NCBI RefSeq assembly: GCF_009828855.1
Contig: NZ_WUAG01000001.1
Coordinates: 434,001-498,000 of the forward strand
Length of the DNA stretch: 64,000 bases
From: Psychromonas sp. L1A2
GTDB lineage: Bacteria > Pseudomonadota > Gammaproteobacteria > Enterobacterales > Psychromonadaceae
Direction: 5' to 3'
Position numbers and translations under genes: made by a program. Under the pieces are notes generated by a model, which saw only the letters and a program-made list of their open reading frames with translations, had not been told where the DNA came from and did no database searches. Shown here piece after piece: positions 16,208-25,253 of this stretch. Each line of letters opens with the position of its first letter. Position 1 is the stretch's first letter.

Positions 16208-16242
16208 AGTAACTTATATTCGCAGAATAAACTGAGATTTTT

Positions 16243-16488
16243 ATGACAGATACAAACAGATTGGTGAACGTTTTTGTAACCGCGTTAGAAATACCTGAAA
16301 GTGAAGTCAATGACGATTTGAAATATGACCAACATAAACGTTGGGATTCGATGGCTCATATGATTCTAATTGCACAATTAGAAGGTGAGTTTGATGTGAT
16401 GTTTGATATTGATGACATCATTGATATGAGTTCATTTGTGCAAGCTAAACTTATTTTGAAAAAATATAACGCTGATTTGTCGTTATAA
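16243..16488 (+). CDS. Acyl carrier protein
   Basis: 81 residues. The 4'-phosphopantetheine attachment motif is WDSMAHM with Ser36; the usual helix II follows (LIAQLEGEFDVMFDIDDIID). The acidic composition fits a carrier protein. It differs from housekeeping AcpP, where the motif is DSLD, so it is a specialised carrier. It starts the acyl block inside the glycosylation operon and is likely to hold a substrate for the SDR reductase, AMP ligase and LuxE/LuxC-like proteins that follow. The phosphopantetheinyl transferase would be supplied from elsewhere. Confidence 0.9.
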   Translation: MTDTNRLVNVFVTALEIPESEVNDDLKYDQHKRWDSMAHMILIAQLEGEFDVMFDIDDIIDMSSFVQAKLILKKYNADLSL

Positions 16489-16506
16489 ATCGATAGGAAA
16501 TGTTGA

Positions 16507-17235
16507 ATGATTGTTCTGGTAACGGGTGCTTATGGCGGTATAGGGCGTAGTGTATGTATTGCATATTTAAAGCAAGCAACGACGTTAATTATTTCAGGTC
16601 GAGATCCAATTAAGCTTGATGCCTTGTTATTGGAGCTACAACATATCTCCGATATTAATATTATCGCGATAGTGGCTGACGTGACCGATGAAGTACAAAT
16701 ATCTGCCATGTTTAAACAGATTGCAACGCAGAAAAAAAGATTAGATGTACTCGTTCATTGTGCAGGCATTTTAACGCAAAAAACTCTTATGTTAACCAGA
16801 CTCAGTGAGATGCAGCAGGATCTCAATACTAACTTGCTCAGCAGTATTTTATTTTGTCAGCAAGCCAGTAAATTAATGCTTCGTAACAAGTCTGGCGTGA
16901 TCACCTTAATAAGTTCAATTATTGCTTCGCAAGGTAGTGCGGGGCAAAGTGTCTATGGAGCTTCTAAAGCAGGCATTGAGGGCTTAGTTAAATCCCTCGC
17001 TAAAGAGTTAGGCTCTATTGGCATTCGTATTAACGCATTAGCACCGGGTTTTATTAATTCCGAATTAGTGGCCAATTATGACGAGCAAGAAAAACAATTA
17101 TTAGCAGAAAAAACCTGTTTAAAAAGGATCGGTGAAGTGGAAGATATCGCTCCGGTTGTTACTTTCTTATCATCAAATGGCGCACGTTATATTACAGGGC
17201 AAGTGATCGCTGTAGATGGAGGATTAGCTTTGTGA
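16507..17235 (+). CDS. SDR-family oxidoreductase (FabG-like, probable 3-oxoacyl-ACP reductase)
   Basis: 242 residues. The NAD(P)-binding TGAYGGIG is at residues 6-13, NNAG is replaced by HCAG (about 84-87), the catalytic Ser is near 136, and the Tyr-x-x-x-Lys pair is Y150/K154 in YGASK. The C-terminus IRINALAPGFINSELV and ITGQVIAVDGGLAL is classic FabG style. It sits 18 bp after the carrier protein gene and overlaps the next gene by four bases (GTGA). Reduction of a carrier-bound 3-oxoacyl group is the most likely job, but a sugar or keto-acid substrate cannot be excluded. Confidence 0.85.
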   Translation: MIVLVTGAYGGIGRSVCIAYLKQATTLIISGRDPIKLDALLLELQHISDINIIAIVADVTDEVQISAMFKQIATQKKRLDVLVHCAGILTQKTLMLTRLSEMQQDLNTNLLSSILFCQQASKLMLRNKSGVITLISSIIASQGSAGQSVYGASKAGIEGLVKSLAKELGSIGIRINALAPGFINSELVANYDEQEKQLLAEKTCLKRIGEVEDIAPVVTFLSSNGARYITGQVIAVDGGLAL

Positions 17236-18686
17236 GTTTAGTGGAACAAGGAGAATTAACTTTTTGGAATACTAGCCGATTAGCAAAGTGTTATGGTAAT
17301 CATATCGCTTTCATTGAAAACGAAGTAGAAAATGTCCGAACAGTTAGTTATCAAGAATTAGAGCACTTAGTCATCGAAGCTAAACAAAAACTGTCTAGTT
17401 ACCACAGCGAATTAAATAACAAACTATTGATCATGCTGGTGGCGAATAATTCTATTGAAAGTGTGGTTTATTATCTTGCTGCTTTACAACTCGGGCAGTC
17501 CATTTGGTGGGTAGAAAAAGACAGTGAAAAAGAACGATTACACTCGTTACAAACACACTACGGTGTTAATTTACTAATTAATAATGGGAAAATTCAAGTA
17601 TTAGATTCAACACCTGTTGCACTACATGATGATTTAGCGTTATTAATCACGACCTCTGGTAGTACAGGTAGCCCAACACTGGTTAAACTAAGTTATCAGA
17701 ATATTCATAGTAACTGTGTTGCTATCGGCAAAGCGCTCACATTAACCGCTTCTGATATGACGGTCACCACTTTACCTTTGCAATATAGTTTTGGGCTTTC
17801 TATTCTCAACACTCACTTAAATGCGGGCAGTACAATAATATTGACTGACGCTTCTTTAATGAGTCGTGATTTTTGGTCTCTATTCAAAGCCTATCCAATC
17901 AAATGTTTATATGGTGTGCCTTACACTTTTGAGATGTTATTAAAGCTATCGTTGCCTCGCTTACCGTTTAAGTCGTTACGTTTTATGGCGGTTGCAGGGG
18001 GGAAGTTGAGTGCAGATAAAGTGACCTTGGTGAATGATTATTGCCTGAGTAAAAACTGTGAATTTTACGTGATGTATGGGCAAACAGAAGCCAGTGCCAG
18101 AATGACCGTATTAGCGCCTGAAAAAGCGAAAATAAAACCGATGTCGATCGGACAACCCATCGCAGGTAAATTATGGTTGGAAGATGGACAAGGCAATGTC
18201 ATTGAACAGACTGATAGTAAAGGAGAGCTGTGCTATCAAGGTGATAATGTCATGATGGGTATAGCACAAGAAAAAGCAGACTTATTATTACCGGCGCACA
18301 CTTCAGTATTAAAAACCGGTGATGTAGGCATTGTTGATAAGGAAGGTGATTATCAAATTGTTGGGCGTTTAAAACGCATGATTAAAGTGCTAGGGCATCG
18401 TATTAATTTAGATGAAATAGAACGATTTTTTAGTGATAAAAGTCAGTCGGTTATTTGTACGGGCGAAGACGATATGATTTTTTGTTATCTTATCAATAGC
18501 TTGCAAAACAAACTGCAACTGAGTAAGTGCCAACAGTCATTAAACAATCACCTTTCCGTGCATTCAAATTATAGCCAGTGGACAGTGATTGAAGAGATCC
18601 CTTATCTCAGTTCAGGCAAGATAAATTATCCCCGACTTAAGCAATTACGGTTTGAGAGTGATGCTTCCCAAAAGGAGCAAAAATGA
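17232..18686 (+). CDS. AMP-dependent acyl ligase (ANL superfamily)
   Basis: 484 residues with GTG start. The P-loop-like adenylation motif is LLITTSGSTGSPTLVKLSYQ (about residues 136-155), MYGQTEASARM is the A5 motif, and KTGDVGIVDKEGDYQIVGR with MIKVLGHRINLDEIE gives A7-A8. The final A10 Lys is seen in LSSGKINYPRLKQL. It forms acyl-adenylates and transfers the acyl group to CoA or a carrier protein; the adjacent acyl carrier protein makes that the likely acceptor. It is shorter than long-chain acyl-CoA synthetases, closer to acyl-ACP ligases. It overlaps both neighbours. Confidence 0.85.
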   Translation: MSLVEQGELTFWNTSRLAKCYGNHIAFIENEVENVRTVSYQELEHLVIEAKQKLSSYHSELNNKLLIMLVANNSIESVVYYLAALQLGQSIWWVEKDSEKERLHSLQTHYGVNLLINNGKIQVLDSTPVALHDDLALLITTSGSTGSPTLVKLSYQNIHSNCVAIGKALTLTASDMTVTTLPLQYSFGLSILNTHLNAGSTIILTDASLMSRDFWSLFKAYPIKCLYGVPYTFEMLLKLSLPRLPFKSLRFMAVAGGKLSADKVTLVNDYCLSKNCEFYVMYGQTEASARMTVLAPEKAKIKPMSIGQPIAGKLWLEDGQGNVIEQTDSKGELCYQGDNVMMGIAQEKADLLLPAHTSVLKTGDVGIVDKEGDYQIVGRLKRMIKVLGHRINLDEIERFFSDKSQSVICTGEDDMIFCYLINSLQNKLQLSKCQQSLNNHLSVHSNYSQWTVIEEIPYLSSGKINYPRLKQLRFESDASQKEQK

Positions 18687-19744
18687 ATTGGGAACAATTA
18701 ATGACGCTACCTGCTTATGATTTAAATTCGCAAGACAAAGCCAATGTATTTACGCCTGCATTAATGGCGCTATCACAACATCATTATACTCACAGCGAAG
18801 ATTACCGTTTAATTATTGATTCATTATATAAAGAGGTTTTTGAGCAAGGTGAAGTTCCTGCTTTAAACGTAGGATTATTTAAGCACCATCTCCTTAAAAG
18901 CATTCCGATTGAGAATATATTTAGGATCACTACCTCCTCAGGCACTACGTCACAGCAAGTTTCCCAAATCGTATTAGACAAAGAGAATACATTACGTCAG
19001 CAAAAAATATTAGCGACCATCCTTAAGCATTGGTTGGGTAGCAAACGCCTACCAATGTTGATCATCGATCATCCTAATGTAATTAAAGATAAATTCTCCT
19101 ATTCTGCTCGTGGCGTTGGTATACAAGGTATGTCGTTGTTTGGTCATGATCATACTTATGCACTTAATGAAGACATGACCATTAATATTGGCGCTGTCAG
19201 TCAATTTTTTGACAAGTATAAAGATCAAAAGGTATTTATCTTTGGTTTTACCTTTGTAGTCTGGCAATACTTTATTAAACAACTTGCTTTGCAGCAAACT
19301 AGTTTCCAAGTCAATGAAGCTGTTTTATTACATAGTGGAGGATGGAAAAAGCTACTCGATCAAGCTGTGTCCAATGATGCTTTTAAACAGCAAGTTCAAA
19401 CAACGCTAGGTTCAGTTCAAGTACATAATTTTTATGGCATGGTAGAGCAAACTGGCACTATTTATGTTGAATGTGAGTCGGGGTACTTACATTGCCCTGT
19501 TTGGAGTGATGTCACTATTCTCAATAAAAAAACGCTCAAGCCGGAAATACATGGGATTGAAGGTATTATTCAAGTGAGCTCATTATTACCCACTAGTTAT
19601 CCAGGGCACCGTTTATTAACGGAAGATCTCGGCGTGATGCTAGGAGAGGATGACTGTACTTGTGGTCGTCATGGTAAATATTTTTTAGTCAACGGCCGCT
19701 TAGCCAAAGCGGAAGTAAGGGGCTGTAGTGATACTCAATCTTAA
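18683..19744 (+). CDS. LuxE-like acyl-protein synthetase
   Basis: 353 residues, close to LuxE length (about 370). The adenylate-forming motif ITTSSGTTSQQ lies near residue 81, a central YGMVEQTGTIYVECESGYLH resembles the family's YG-E/Q-T motif, and the Cys-rich end EDDCTCGRHGKYFLVNGRLA with a late Cys in VRGCSD is where LuxE carries its acyl-enzyme Cys. LuxE activates a fatty acid and passes it to LuxC. No luxA, luxB or luxD is present, so this is not bioluminescence. It overlaps the ligase gene by ATGA and the LuxC-like gene by 17 bp. Confidence 0.83.
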   Translation: MNWEQLMTLPAYDLNSQDKANVFTPALMALSQHHYTHSEDYRLIIDSLYKEVFEQGEVPALNVGLFKHHLLKSIPIENIFRITTSSGTTSQQVSQIVLDKENTLRQQKILATILKHWLGSKRLPMLIIDHPNVIKDKFSYSARGVGIQGMSLFGHDHTYALNEDMTINIGAVSQFFDKYKDQKVFIFGFTFVVWQYFIKQLALQQTSFQVNEAVLLHSGGWKKLLDQAVSNDAFKQQVQTTLGSVQVHNFYGMVEQTGTIYVECESGYLHCPVWSDVTILNKKTLKPEIHGIEGIIQVSSLLPTSYPGHRLLTEDLGVMLGEDDCTCGRHGKYFLVNGRLAKAEVRGCSDTQS

Positions 19745-20909
19745 AGAATTTGAAATTAACGTTTTATTTCCGAATAATCACTCCTATCAAATTGATTCGT
19801 CTATAACGAGATCTCCATTTTCTGAGCCATTAATGTCACAACTCATTCAATTGGGCGAGTTTTTAATGACGAATGGACGTGCTGAGCCGAGTATTGTTGC
19901 CGCAGGTTATTGGTTACGTAAAAGCCATTTGCTAAGTATTAAAGCGGAGTATCCAATCTCACAATTAAAAGCAAAAGGGGCTGTGTTTCATATTGCGCCC
20001 GGCAATGTGGATACCTTGTTTTTTTATTCCATGATCATCTCTGTCTTATGCGGTAATCAAACTATTTTAAGAGTAAGTAATAATGTCAGTGCGGAAGCGC
20101 AAACGTTGTTAGATCTCTTGAATCAATTTAATGCTCAATTAGAAACAGAGCATGTCATTGCCTCACTATTAACTGTTATTCAATATCAACGTGATGACAT
20201 TATTACTGCCAAAATATCCAGTGCTTGTGATAGCCGAGTGATATGGGGCGGAAACGAAAGTATCGATCATATTTGTCAGTTTCCTCTCGTAAACGGGAAT
20301 TCTGACAATATTTGTTTTCCTGATAGATATTCCGTTGCTGTTATACAACTTAAAGATGAAGTGGAGATTAATAGCGCAGTAGATAATTTATTACGCGATA
20401 TAAAACCCTATCACCAACAAGCGTGCTCATCGCCTAAAGTGGTTTATTGGTTAAATACGGCACATAGCTTGCAAGATAAGTTTTGGTTGTTATTAGATCA
20501 ACGATTAAGCCAACAAAAGAGCTTAGAAGCAACAGAACTGATTGCGCAGTTATTGTATATACAACGACTACCATTGTTACTTAGTGCAGATAAAGTTGAT
20601 AAAAATAAATGTTTATTAAAAAAATATGATCTATTGCAGGTGTTGGAGATTGAATCCATCAGCCTTAATAGCATAAAGTCACATAGTGGTCTTTGGGTGT
20701 TATTAAGCTTACAAATTAATAGTTTAGGTGATATTGAATTGTTTGAACATTGCCAAACAATGACCGTGTCAGGATTTGATAAATCACAATGTAAGCATTG
20801 GCAAAGTACGACGTTACAACCACTGAAACGGATAGTCCCAGCGGGGCAGGCATTGGCATTTTCCCATCTATGGGATGGTGTCAATTTGATTGAAAATTTA
20901 ACATCATAA
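19728..20909 (+). CDS. LuxC-like acyl-CoA/acyl-protein reductase
   Basis: 393 residues, aldehyde-dehydrogenase-related LuxC family; shorter than lux-operon LuxC (about 480). HIAPGNVDTLFFYSMIISVL (about residues 88-107) and LCGNQTILRVSN form the nucleotide-binding half. The expected catalytic Cys is in HQQACSSPKVVYW, at about residue 233. It reduces an activated acyl group to an aldehyde with NADPH. GTG start within the LuxE-like gene. With that gene it forms the minimal fatty-acid reductase pair, here inside a sugar cluster, which suggests an aldehyde intermediate in glycan decoration (inference). Confidence 0.83.
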   Translation: MILNLKEFEINVLFPNNHSYQIDSSITRSPFSEPLMSQLIQLGEFLMTNGRAEPSIVAAGYWLRKSHLLSIKAEYPISQLKAKGAVFHIAPGNVDTLFFYSMIISVLCGNQTILRVSNNVSAEAQTLLDLLNQFNAQLETEHVIASLLTVIQYQRDDIITAKISSACDSRVIWGGNESIDHICQFPLVNGNSDNICFPDRYSVAVIQLKDEVEINSAVDNLLRDIKPYHQQACSSPKVVYWLNTAHSLQDKFWLLLDQRLSQQKSLEATELIAQLLYIQRLPLLLSADKVDKNKCLLKKYDLLQVLEIESISLNSIKSHSGLWVLLSLQINSLGDIELFEHCQTMTVSGFDKSQCKHWQSTTLQPLKRIVPAGQALAFSHLWDGVNLIENLTS

Positions 20910-20924
20910 CATTCAGGAGAACCT

Positions 20925-21735
20925 ATGTTTTACGAGTTAGCATCGCCAACATTTGGAGATGAAGAACATGCAGCTTTAAACAAAGTGATAGAAAGTGGCT
21001 TTTTTTCTATGGGAAAATACGTCGCTGAATTCGAAAAACAATTTGCTGAATATCATGATAAAAAATATGCAGTAATGGTGAACTCTGGTTCATCACAAAT
21101 TTAATTGCGACCGCTACGCTGTGTTACAAAAAAGATAGCCCATAAAACTTGGAGATGAAGTCATTGTGCCTGCTATTTCTTGGGTGAATACTTACCATCC
21201 ACTACAGCAAAATGACTTAAAGTTAAAATTTGTAGATGTGCAGTTAAACAACTTAAATATCGATATTAACCAATTAGAGAAAGCATTAACTAAAGTTACC
21301 AAAATGATTGTAGGCGTCAGTATTCTAGGTAACCCTACTGCGTTAGATGTGTTGCGAAGATTTGCAGATAAATATAGTTATATTTTTTAGAAGATAATTG
21401 TGAATCACTTGATGCTGAGTTAAACAATCAAAAAACTGGTACATTCGGCGATATTGGTACCTTTAGCTTTTTCTTTTGGCATCATATTTCGACAATGGAA
21501 GAGGGAGTGTTGCTCACTGACGATGATGAACTTTGTCAGCTTGCTTTGTCACTTCGTAATCATGGCTGGACGTGAGGTCAACCTGATGACTCCTGCATAT
21601 TCGAAAGGAAACAAGATGATTTTAATGAAGCTTATCGCTTTATATCAACAGGTTATAATGTCAGGCCGACTGAACTATGCGGCGGTAATGACCATTCCTA
21701 CCGCGACCGATAAATCAGAATTTATTAGTGTTTGA
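20925..21735 (+). pseudogene. Broken DegT/ColD-like aminotransferase gene
   Basis: A clear start (AGGAGA before ATG; MFYELASPTFGDEEHAALNK, VIESGFFSMGKYVAEFEKQF) is followed by a TAA after MVNSGSSQ. Fragments in other frames continue the family: PAISWVNTYHPLQQNDLKLK, EDNCESLDAELNNQKTGTFG, then TFSFFWHHISTMEEGVLLTD, a TGA within SLRNHGWT-GQP, and STGYNVRPTELCGG. The HHIST motif, with His where most family members have Lys, recalls ColD/RfbH-type dehydratases. At least two frameshifts and two stops make it dead. It was the last gene of the plus operon. Confidence 0.88.
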
Positions 21736-21759
21736 TAAATACAAAGTTCAGATAGAATT

Positions 21760-21780
21760 CTCTTAGTTCATTACTAAGAG
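21760..21780. terminator. Hairpin between the two convergent island operons
   Basis: CTCTTAGT (21760-21767) is perfectly complementary to 21773-21780 around a five-base loop. There is no strong T-run on either side. Its place between convergent transcripts suggests bidirectional termination. Confidence 0.45.
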
Positions 21781-21787
21781 TAATCGC

Positions 21788-22972
21788 TCACTCTTGGTAA
21801 TAAGTGAAATCTAAAACTTCCGATATTTTTTTTCCTGCATCTAGCATTTTAAAACGAGAGGCATAAGACATAATAACAATATTCTTTTCACCTTTTTCAT
21901 AGGCCTGTTGCGGTGTAATGACATCGCGTCCTTCAAAAATAGTACCTTCATTAGCCCAGGAATCGAGCATATAGTTCACTGTTAATGAGTCTGGCATAGA
22001 CTGAATAAATAATTTAGACAGTATATCGATACCCCAAAGTGAGCATGCTGTAATACCTTTATGTTGCAATTGAGCAAAAACATTAACTAGTACCTCTGAG
22101 GACATATCTTGTTCGTTGGGAGAGAAAAATTCCACACTCTGTGAAACAATGTTTTTTTCCAATTTGATGTTTTTATCGAACATAAAAGCATCCTCTTTAT
22201 GCCAGAGTTGAACGTCATACTTATTATTTTTACTGGAGTGAACTCCACTACCATCATTACCTATATTTTGTACCAGTGATTGCTTAGGGTGAACACTGAA
22301 CATATTGGTTTGGGTTTGTAAAAAGCATGCTTTGTTATCTAGACCATCAATATGTCCAAGTGACTCTGCTCTAAAACGATTAATGAGGTCTCGCCCATGG
22401 TTTTGGTTGATATGGTCGATAGCAGAAGGATTGTTAATTATTTTTTGATAATCATTACTCGTTATTTCAGGTATTAACTCAACTTTATCCTCCCACATAC
22501 CAACTCCCCAACCGACTAGCCTAGGAAGTGCGATGACATCATGTTGTTTTTGAGTTTCAGTCAGTTTAAAGTCTGGTGTGTATCCGCATATACTAAGAAC
22601 ACTTGGGAAGTCTTGGTAGAAATTTAAACTCTCATTCATAAATGTTATGAAGTGTGCGGATGTAATATTATCATCTTCTAAAAATATGACTTTTCCATAT
22701 TTTTTTAATAAATATTGAATACCGCCTCGATTATTAGCAACGCGATCATTTACAAGGCGCTTAAACGCTATGACTTCTTTAAATCCTGTTATTGTTGTTA
22801 AATATTCCCTTAATCTATTTACCCCTTCCTCATCTCCTTCCTGAGCGGCATCAGAAAAAATATATAGTGTACTTAGTTGAGCTAGATGGTTTGATTGTAA
22901 CGCTCTAATAGTCAACTTGAGGTGGCTAAGGCGATTGTAAGTACCTATTGCAATAGGGGCTAAATTTTGCAT
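21788..22972 (-). CDS. GT-A fold glycosyltransferase
   Basis: About 394 residues. The N-terminal ~230 look like a GT2/GT13-type domain: LAPIAIGTYNRLSHLKLTIR at the start, then KVIFLEDDNITSAHFITFMN with the metal-binding acidic DD, and a later LWHKEDAFMFD. The C-terminal ~120 residues (LWGIDILSKLFIQSMPDSLT) look like a separate Rossmann-like module that I cannot name. The frame is open to an ATG at 23038, inside the upstream gene. The ATG at 22972 has AGAAAGG eight bases before it and lies 29 bp after that gene, so I prefer it. It is the last gene of the minus operon and a second candidate transferase for the flagellar glycan. Confidence 0.78.
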   Translation of the reverse strand: MQNLAPIAIGTYNRLSHLKLTIRALQSNHLAQLSTLYIFSDAAQEGDEEGVNRLREYLTTITGFKEVIAFKRLVNDRVANNRGGIQYLLKKYGKVIFLEDDNITSAHFITFMNESLNFYQDFPSVLSICGYTPDFKLTETQKQHDVIALPRLVGWGVGMWEDKVELIPEITSNDYQKIINNPSAIDHINQNHGRDLINRFRAESLGHIDGLDNKACFLQTQTNMFSVHPKQSLVQNIGNDGSGVHSSKNNKYDVQLWHKEDAFMFDKNIKLEKNIVSQSVEFFSPNEQDMSSEVLVNVFAQLQHKGITACSLWGIDILSKLFIQSMPDSLTVNYMLDSWANEGTIFEGRDVITPQQAYEKGEKNIVIMSYASRFKMLDAGKKISEVLDFTYYQE

Positions 22973-23001
22973 GTGTAAACCTTTCTGATAACCAATAGAC
23001 G

Positions 23002-24075
23002 CTACTTTTGAATCGATGCTTTTTCTAAGGTATTGCATATTGCATCAATTTTTATTTTATCAATATGATTACCTACTGGCACATTAATGAATAAGGAGTT
23101 ATTAAGGTTATGTTCAATGACTTTGTTCTGAAAATTATGATTTATACCATGGTTAAATGGCGAGGTTATTTTTATGTTTTTTAAGTTGGGTGAGAGTGTT
23201 AAATTTTCTACTTTAACGACTATTGAGCTATAGTTTTTATCCTCATTATCGCTTGAATTCACTATATTGAAGCCTTTCATTTGTGAAAAACATTGTGCGT
23301 AATGGGCGTGTTGAAGTATATTTCTTTCTCTATTTTTATCCATATCTTCAATGCTCAACAATGCAATCGCTGCTTGTGCTTCTGATATTCTCCCGTTTCC
23401 TGTTATGGGAACGCTAACCACTTCTCCTGCACCATAGCTACTTCTGATGTTTCTTATTTTTTTGGCAAGCTCGTCATCATTAGTACAAACGATAGCGCTT
23501 TCTGCCCCATTAATTAACTCACTTTGTGAAAATGAAAATACTTCTAAAGCACCAAAAGATCCTATTTTCACGTTATTTAGCTTCTCTCCGAATGAGGATC
23601 TGGCATCAAAATATAATTTAATATTATTTTTTTTGGCTATTTCTTGCAGAGCTTTAGCTTCGTCTGCTTCCATCATTAAATGATTACCTAAAATCGCAGA
23701 GACTTCATCATCAATGTAATGTTCAATAGTTGACGTTTTTATTGCTAAAGTTTGTTCATCAACTTCACAGACAATTGGTGTTAAATTATTCCAATATAAT
23801 GAGTTTAACGCAGAAGGTGATATAAACGGAGAGCATATTACTTTGCCTGATAAATTGAGTGCTTTAGCTGAAATAACTAACGCAATAGCATCATTTGTCA
23901 TCGCAATAGCATGCTTCACTTCGAGCAACTCCTCTACTGTACTTTCAAGTTTCTGCGTGAAGGGGCCATGGTTGGTGTAGTATCGATTAGAAAAAATAGT
24001 GGAGAGTGAAGCTTCCAATTTCTCCCATTTAGGAAAATTATTCTGTCCAAGCGAGTCAATATCATTAAGGTTCAT
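23002..24075 (-). CDS. DegT/DnrJ/EryC1/StrS-like protein lacking the PLP lysine
   Basis: 357 residues. Overall fold motifs align with the sugar aminotransferase family: IFSNRYYTNHGPFTQKLEST, VICSPFISPSALNSLYWNNL, IKLYFDARSSFGEKL, then IGSFGALEVFSFSQSELING. The last motif is where the family has SFHxTKxxxxGEGG. Here the Lys that forms the Schiff base is Glu (S-E-L). The Asp that holds the PLP pyridine nitrogen (FDARS) is kept. It may be catalytically inactive, use PMP or PLP without covalent linkage, or serve as partner of the intact paralogue 2 bp away (24078-25253). Confidence 0.78.
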   Translation of the reverse strand: MNLNDIDSLGQNNFPKWEKLEASLSTIFSNRYYTNHGPFTQKLESTVEELLEVKHAIAMTNDAIALVISAKALNLSGKVICSPFISPSALNSLYWNNLTPIVCEVDEQTLAIKTSTIEHYIDDEVSAILGNHLMMEADEAKALQEIAKKNNIKLYFDARSSFGEKLNNVKIGSFGALEVFSFSQSELINGAESAIVCTNDDELAKKIRNIRSSYGAGEVVSVPITGNGRISEAQAAIALLSIEDMDKNRERNILQHAHYAQCFSQMKGFNIVNSSDNEDKNYSSIVVKVENLTLSPNLKNIKITSPFNHGINHNFQNKVIEHNLNNSLFINVPVGNHIDKIKIDAICNTLEKASIQK

Positions 24076-24077
24076 AT

Positions 24078-25253
24078 TTATAATCTCTCTTTGATTTCTT
24101 GTGAGTTGTAATGAATAATCTTAAGGTAATGAACTACTTTATGTATATCCTCTAATGAAAGAAACTCCCCACTTGGCATTAGTATATATTGCTCAGATAC
24201 ATTGTTGGCATGAATAATGTTGCCTGATATTGTCGGGTAATCTGTTTCTTTTGTATGCAATACTGGCCAATAATAGGGTCTGGCTAATATATTATCTTGA
24301 TGCATTAAAGTAAGCGTTTCTTGGCGACTTAAAGGCCAGTTATCTTCTAACTTAATTAATATGTTTTTATAGCCTCTTGCTTCTTGCTCATCATATTCAA
24401 CCAGTGTAACTGATGGTAATGTTTTTAATAATTGTTTATATAAATAATATCGCGCTTTGTTACGCTCTATCTGTGGTCCTAGTTCTGCAAGGCCGATTAA
24501 CCCCATTGCTGCATGTACTTCATTTAACTCTGTATTGAGTCCATTAGATATTATTGCATTATTGTTATTTAAGCCATTGCACCTTAACTCTCTTAATTTT
24601 TCTGCAAGTTGTGTATCATTTGTTGTGATGTAACCTGCTTCAAAGCCATTAATTAGTTTACTGGCATGCATAGAAAAACATTCAGCGGCCCCAAAACTTC
24701 CAATTTTTTTATTTTTTAATGTGCCTACACCCGCTTCAACAGAATCGAATAAAACGGGGATACTATACTTTTTGCCTAAACGCTCGAAAGCGTGCATATC
24801 ACAGACTTTAACAATAGGTTGTGCAATAAGTAATAAGCCTGTATCTGAATTGATACAAGACTCAACCGTTGCAACTGTCGCGCCTAACCCTTTGGGGTCG
24901 ATATCACAAAAATGAGGAGTTAAATTTAGCCATGCAGTAATATCTGCGAGTCGTCTATAAGTCATTGTTGGCATAATAACTTCTGTTTTATGCGGTAAGC
25001 ATAAGGCTTGAATAGTTAGTACCATCCCCCACAACCCATTACAGAATGCAATACATTCATTGGTTCCATGTATTTTTGAAAGCTTGTTTTCAAAATCTAG
25101 TACTTGCTTCCCCTGCTTAAAATTTTTGTTTTCATAACTTTGTTTTACTTTTTCAATGAAATTATCAAAATTAGGTTTAACTAAGTTTGATGTTGACTTA
25201 ATTTCAGAAAATATAGGAGTTGAGCTTTTAATAAAAATATCTTCAAATTTCAT
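24078..25253 (-). CDS. DegT/DnrJ/EryC1/StrS family aminotransferase
   Basis: 391 residues. PLP enzymes of this family move an amino group to a keto sugar nucleotide. Visible motifs: FCNGLWGMVLTIQAL (phosphate-binding region), VIMPTMTYRRLADITAWLNL, VLFDSVEAGVGTL with the PLP-ring Asp, and CFSMHASKLINGFEAGYITT with the catalytic Lys. It lies 2 bp from the Lys-less paralogue downstream and begins right after the methyltransferase gene. The substrate is not readable from sequence; sugar clusters with WbqC proteins often make 3- or 4-amino-6-deoxyhexoses. Confidence 0.85.
   Translation of the reverse strand: MKFEDIFIKSSTPIFSEIKSTSNLVKPNFDNFIEKVKQSYENKNFKQGKQVLDFENKLSKIHGTNECIAFCNGLWGMVLTIQALCLPHKTEVIMPTMTYRRLADITAWLNLTPHFCDIDPKGLGATVATVESCINSDTGLLLIAQPIVKVCDMHAFERLGKKYSIPVLFDSVEAGVGTLKNKKIGSFGAAECFSMHASKLINGFEAGYITTNDTQLAEKLRELRCNGLNNNNAIISNGLNTELNEVHAAMGLIGLAELGPQIERNKARYYLYKQLLKTLPSVTLVEYDEQEARGYKNILIKLEDNWPLSRQETLTLMHQDNILARPYYWPVLHTKETDYPTISGNIIHANNVSEQYILMPSGEFLSLEDIHKVVHYLKIIHYNSQEIKERL

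Noticed and set aside
16243-20909. Bioluminescence operon, because LuxC- and LuxE-like genes are adjacent
   Set aside because: luxA, luxB, luxD and luxG are absent and the genes are embedded in a sugar operon with a carrier protein.
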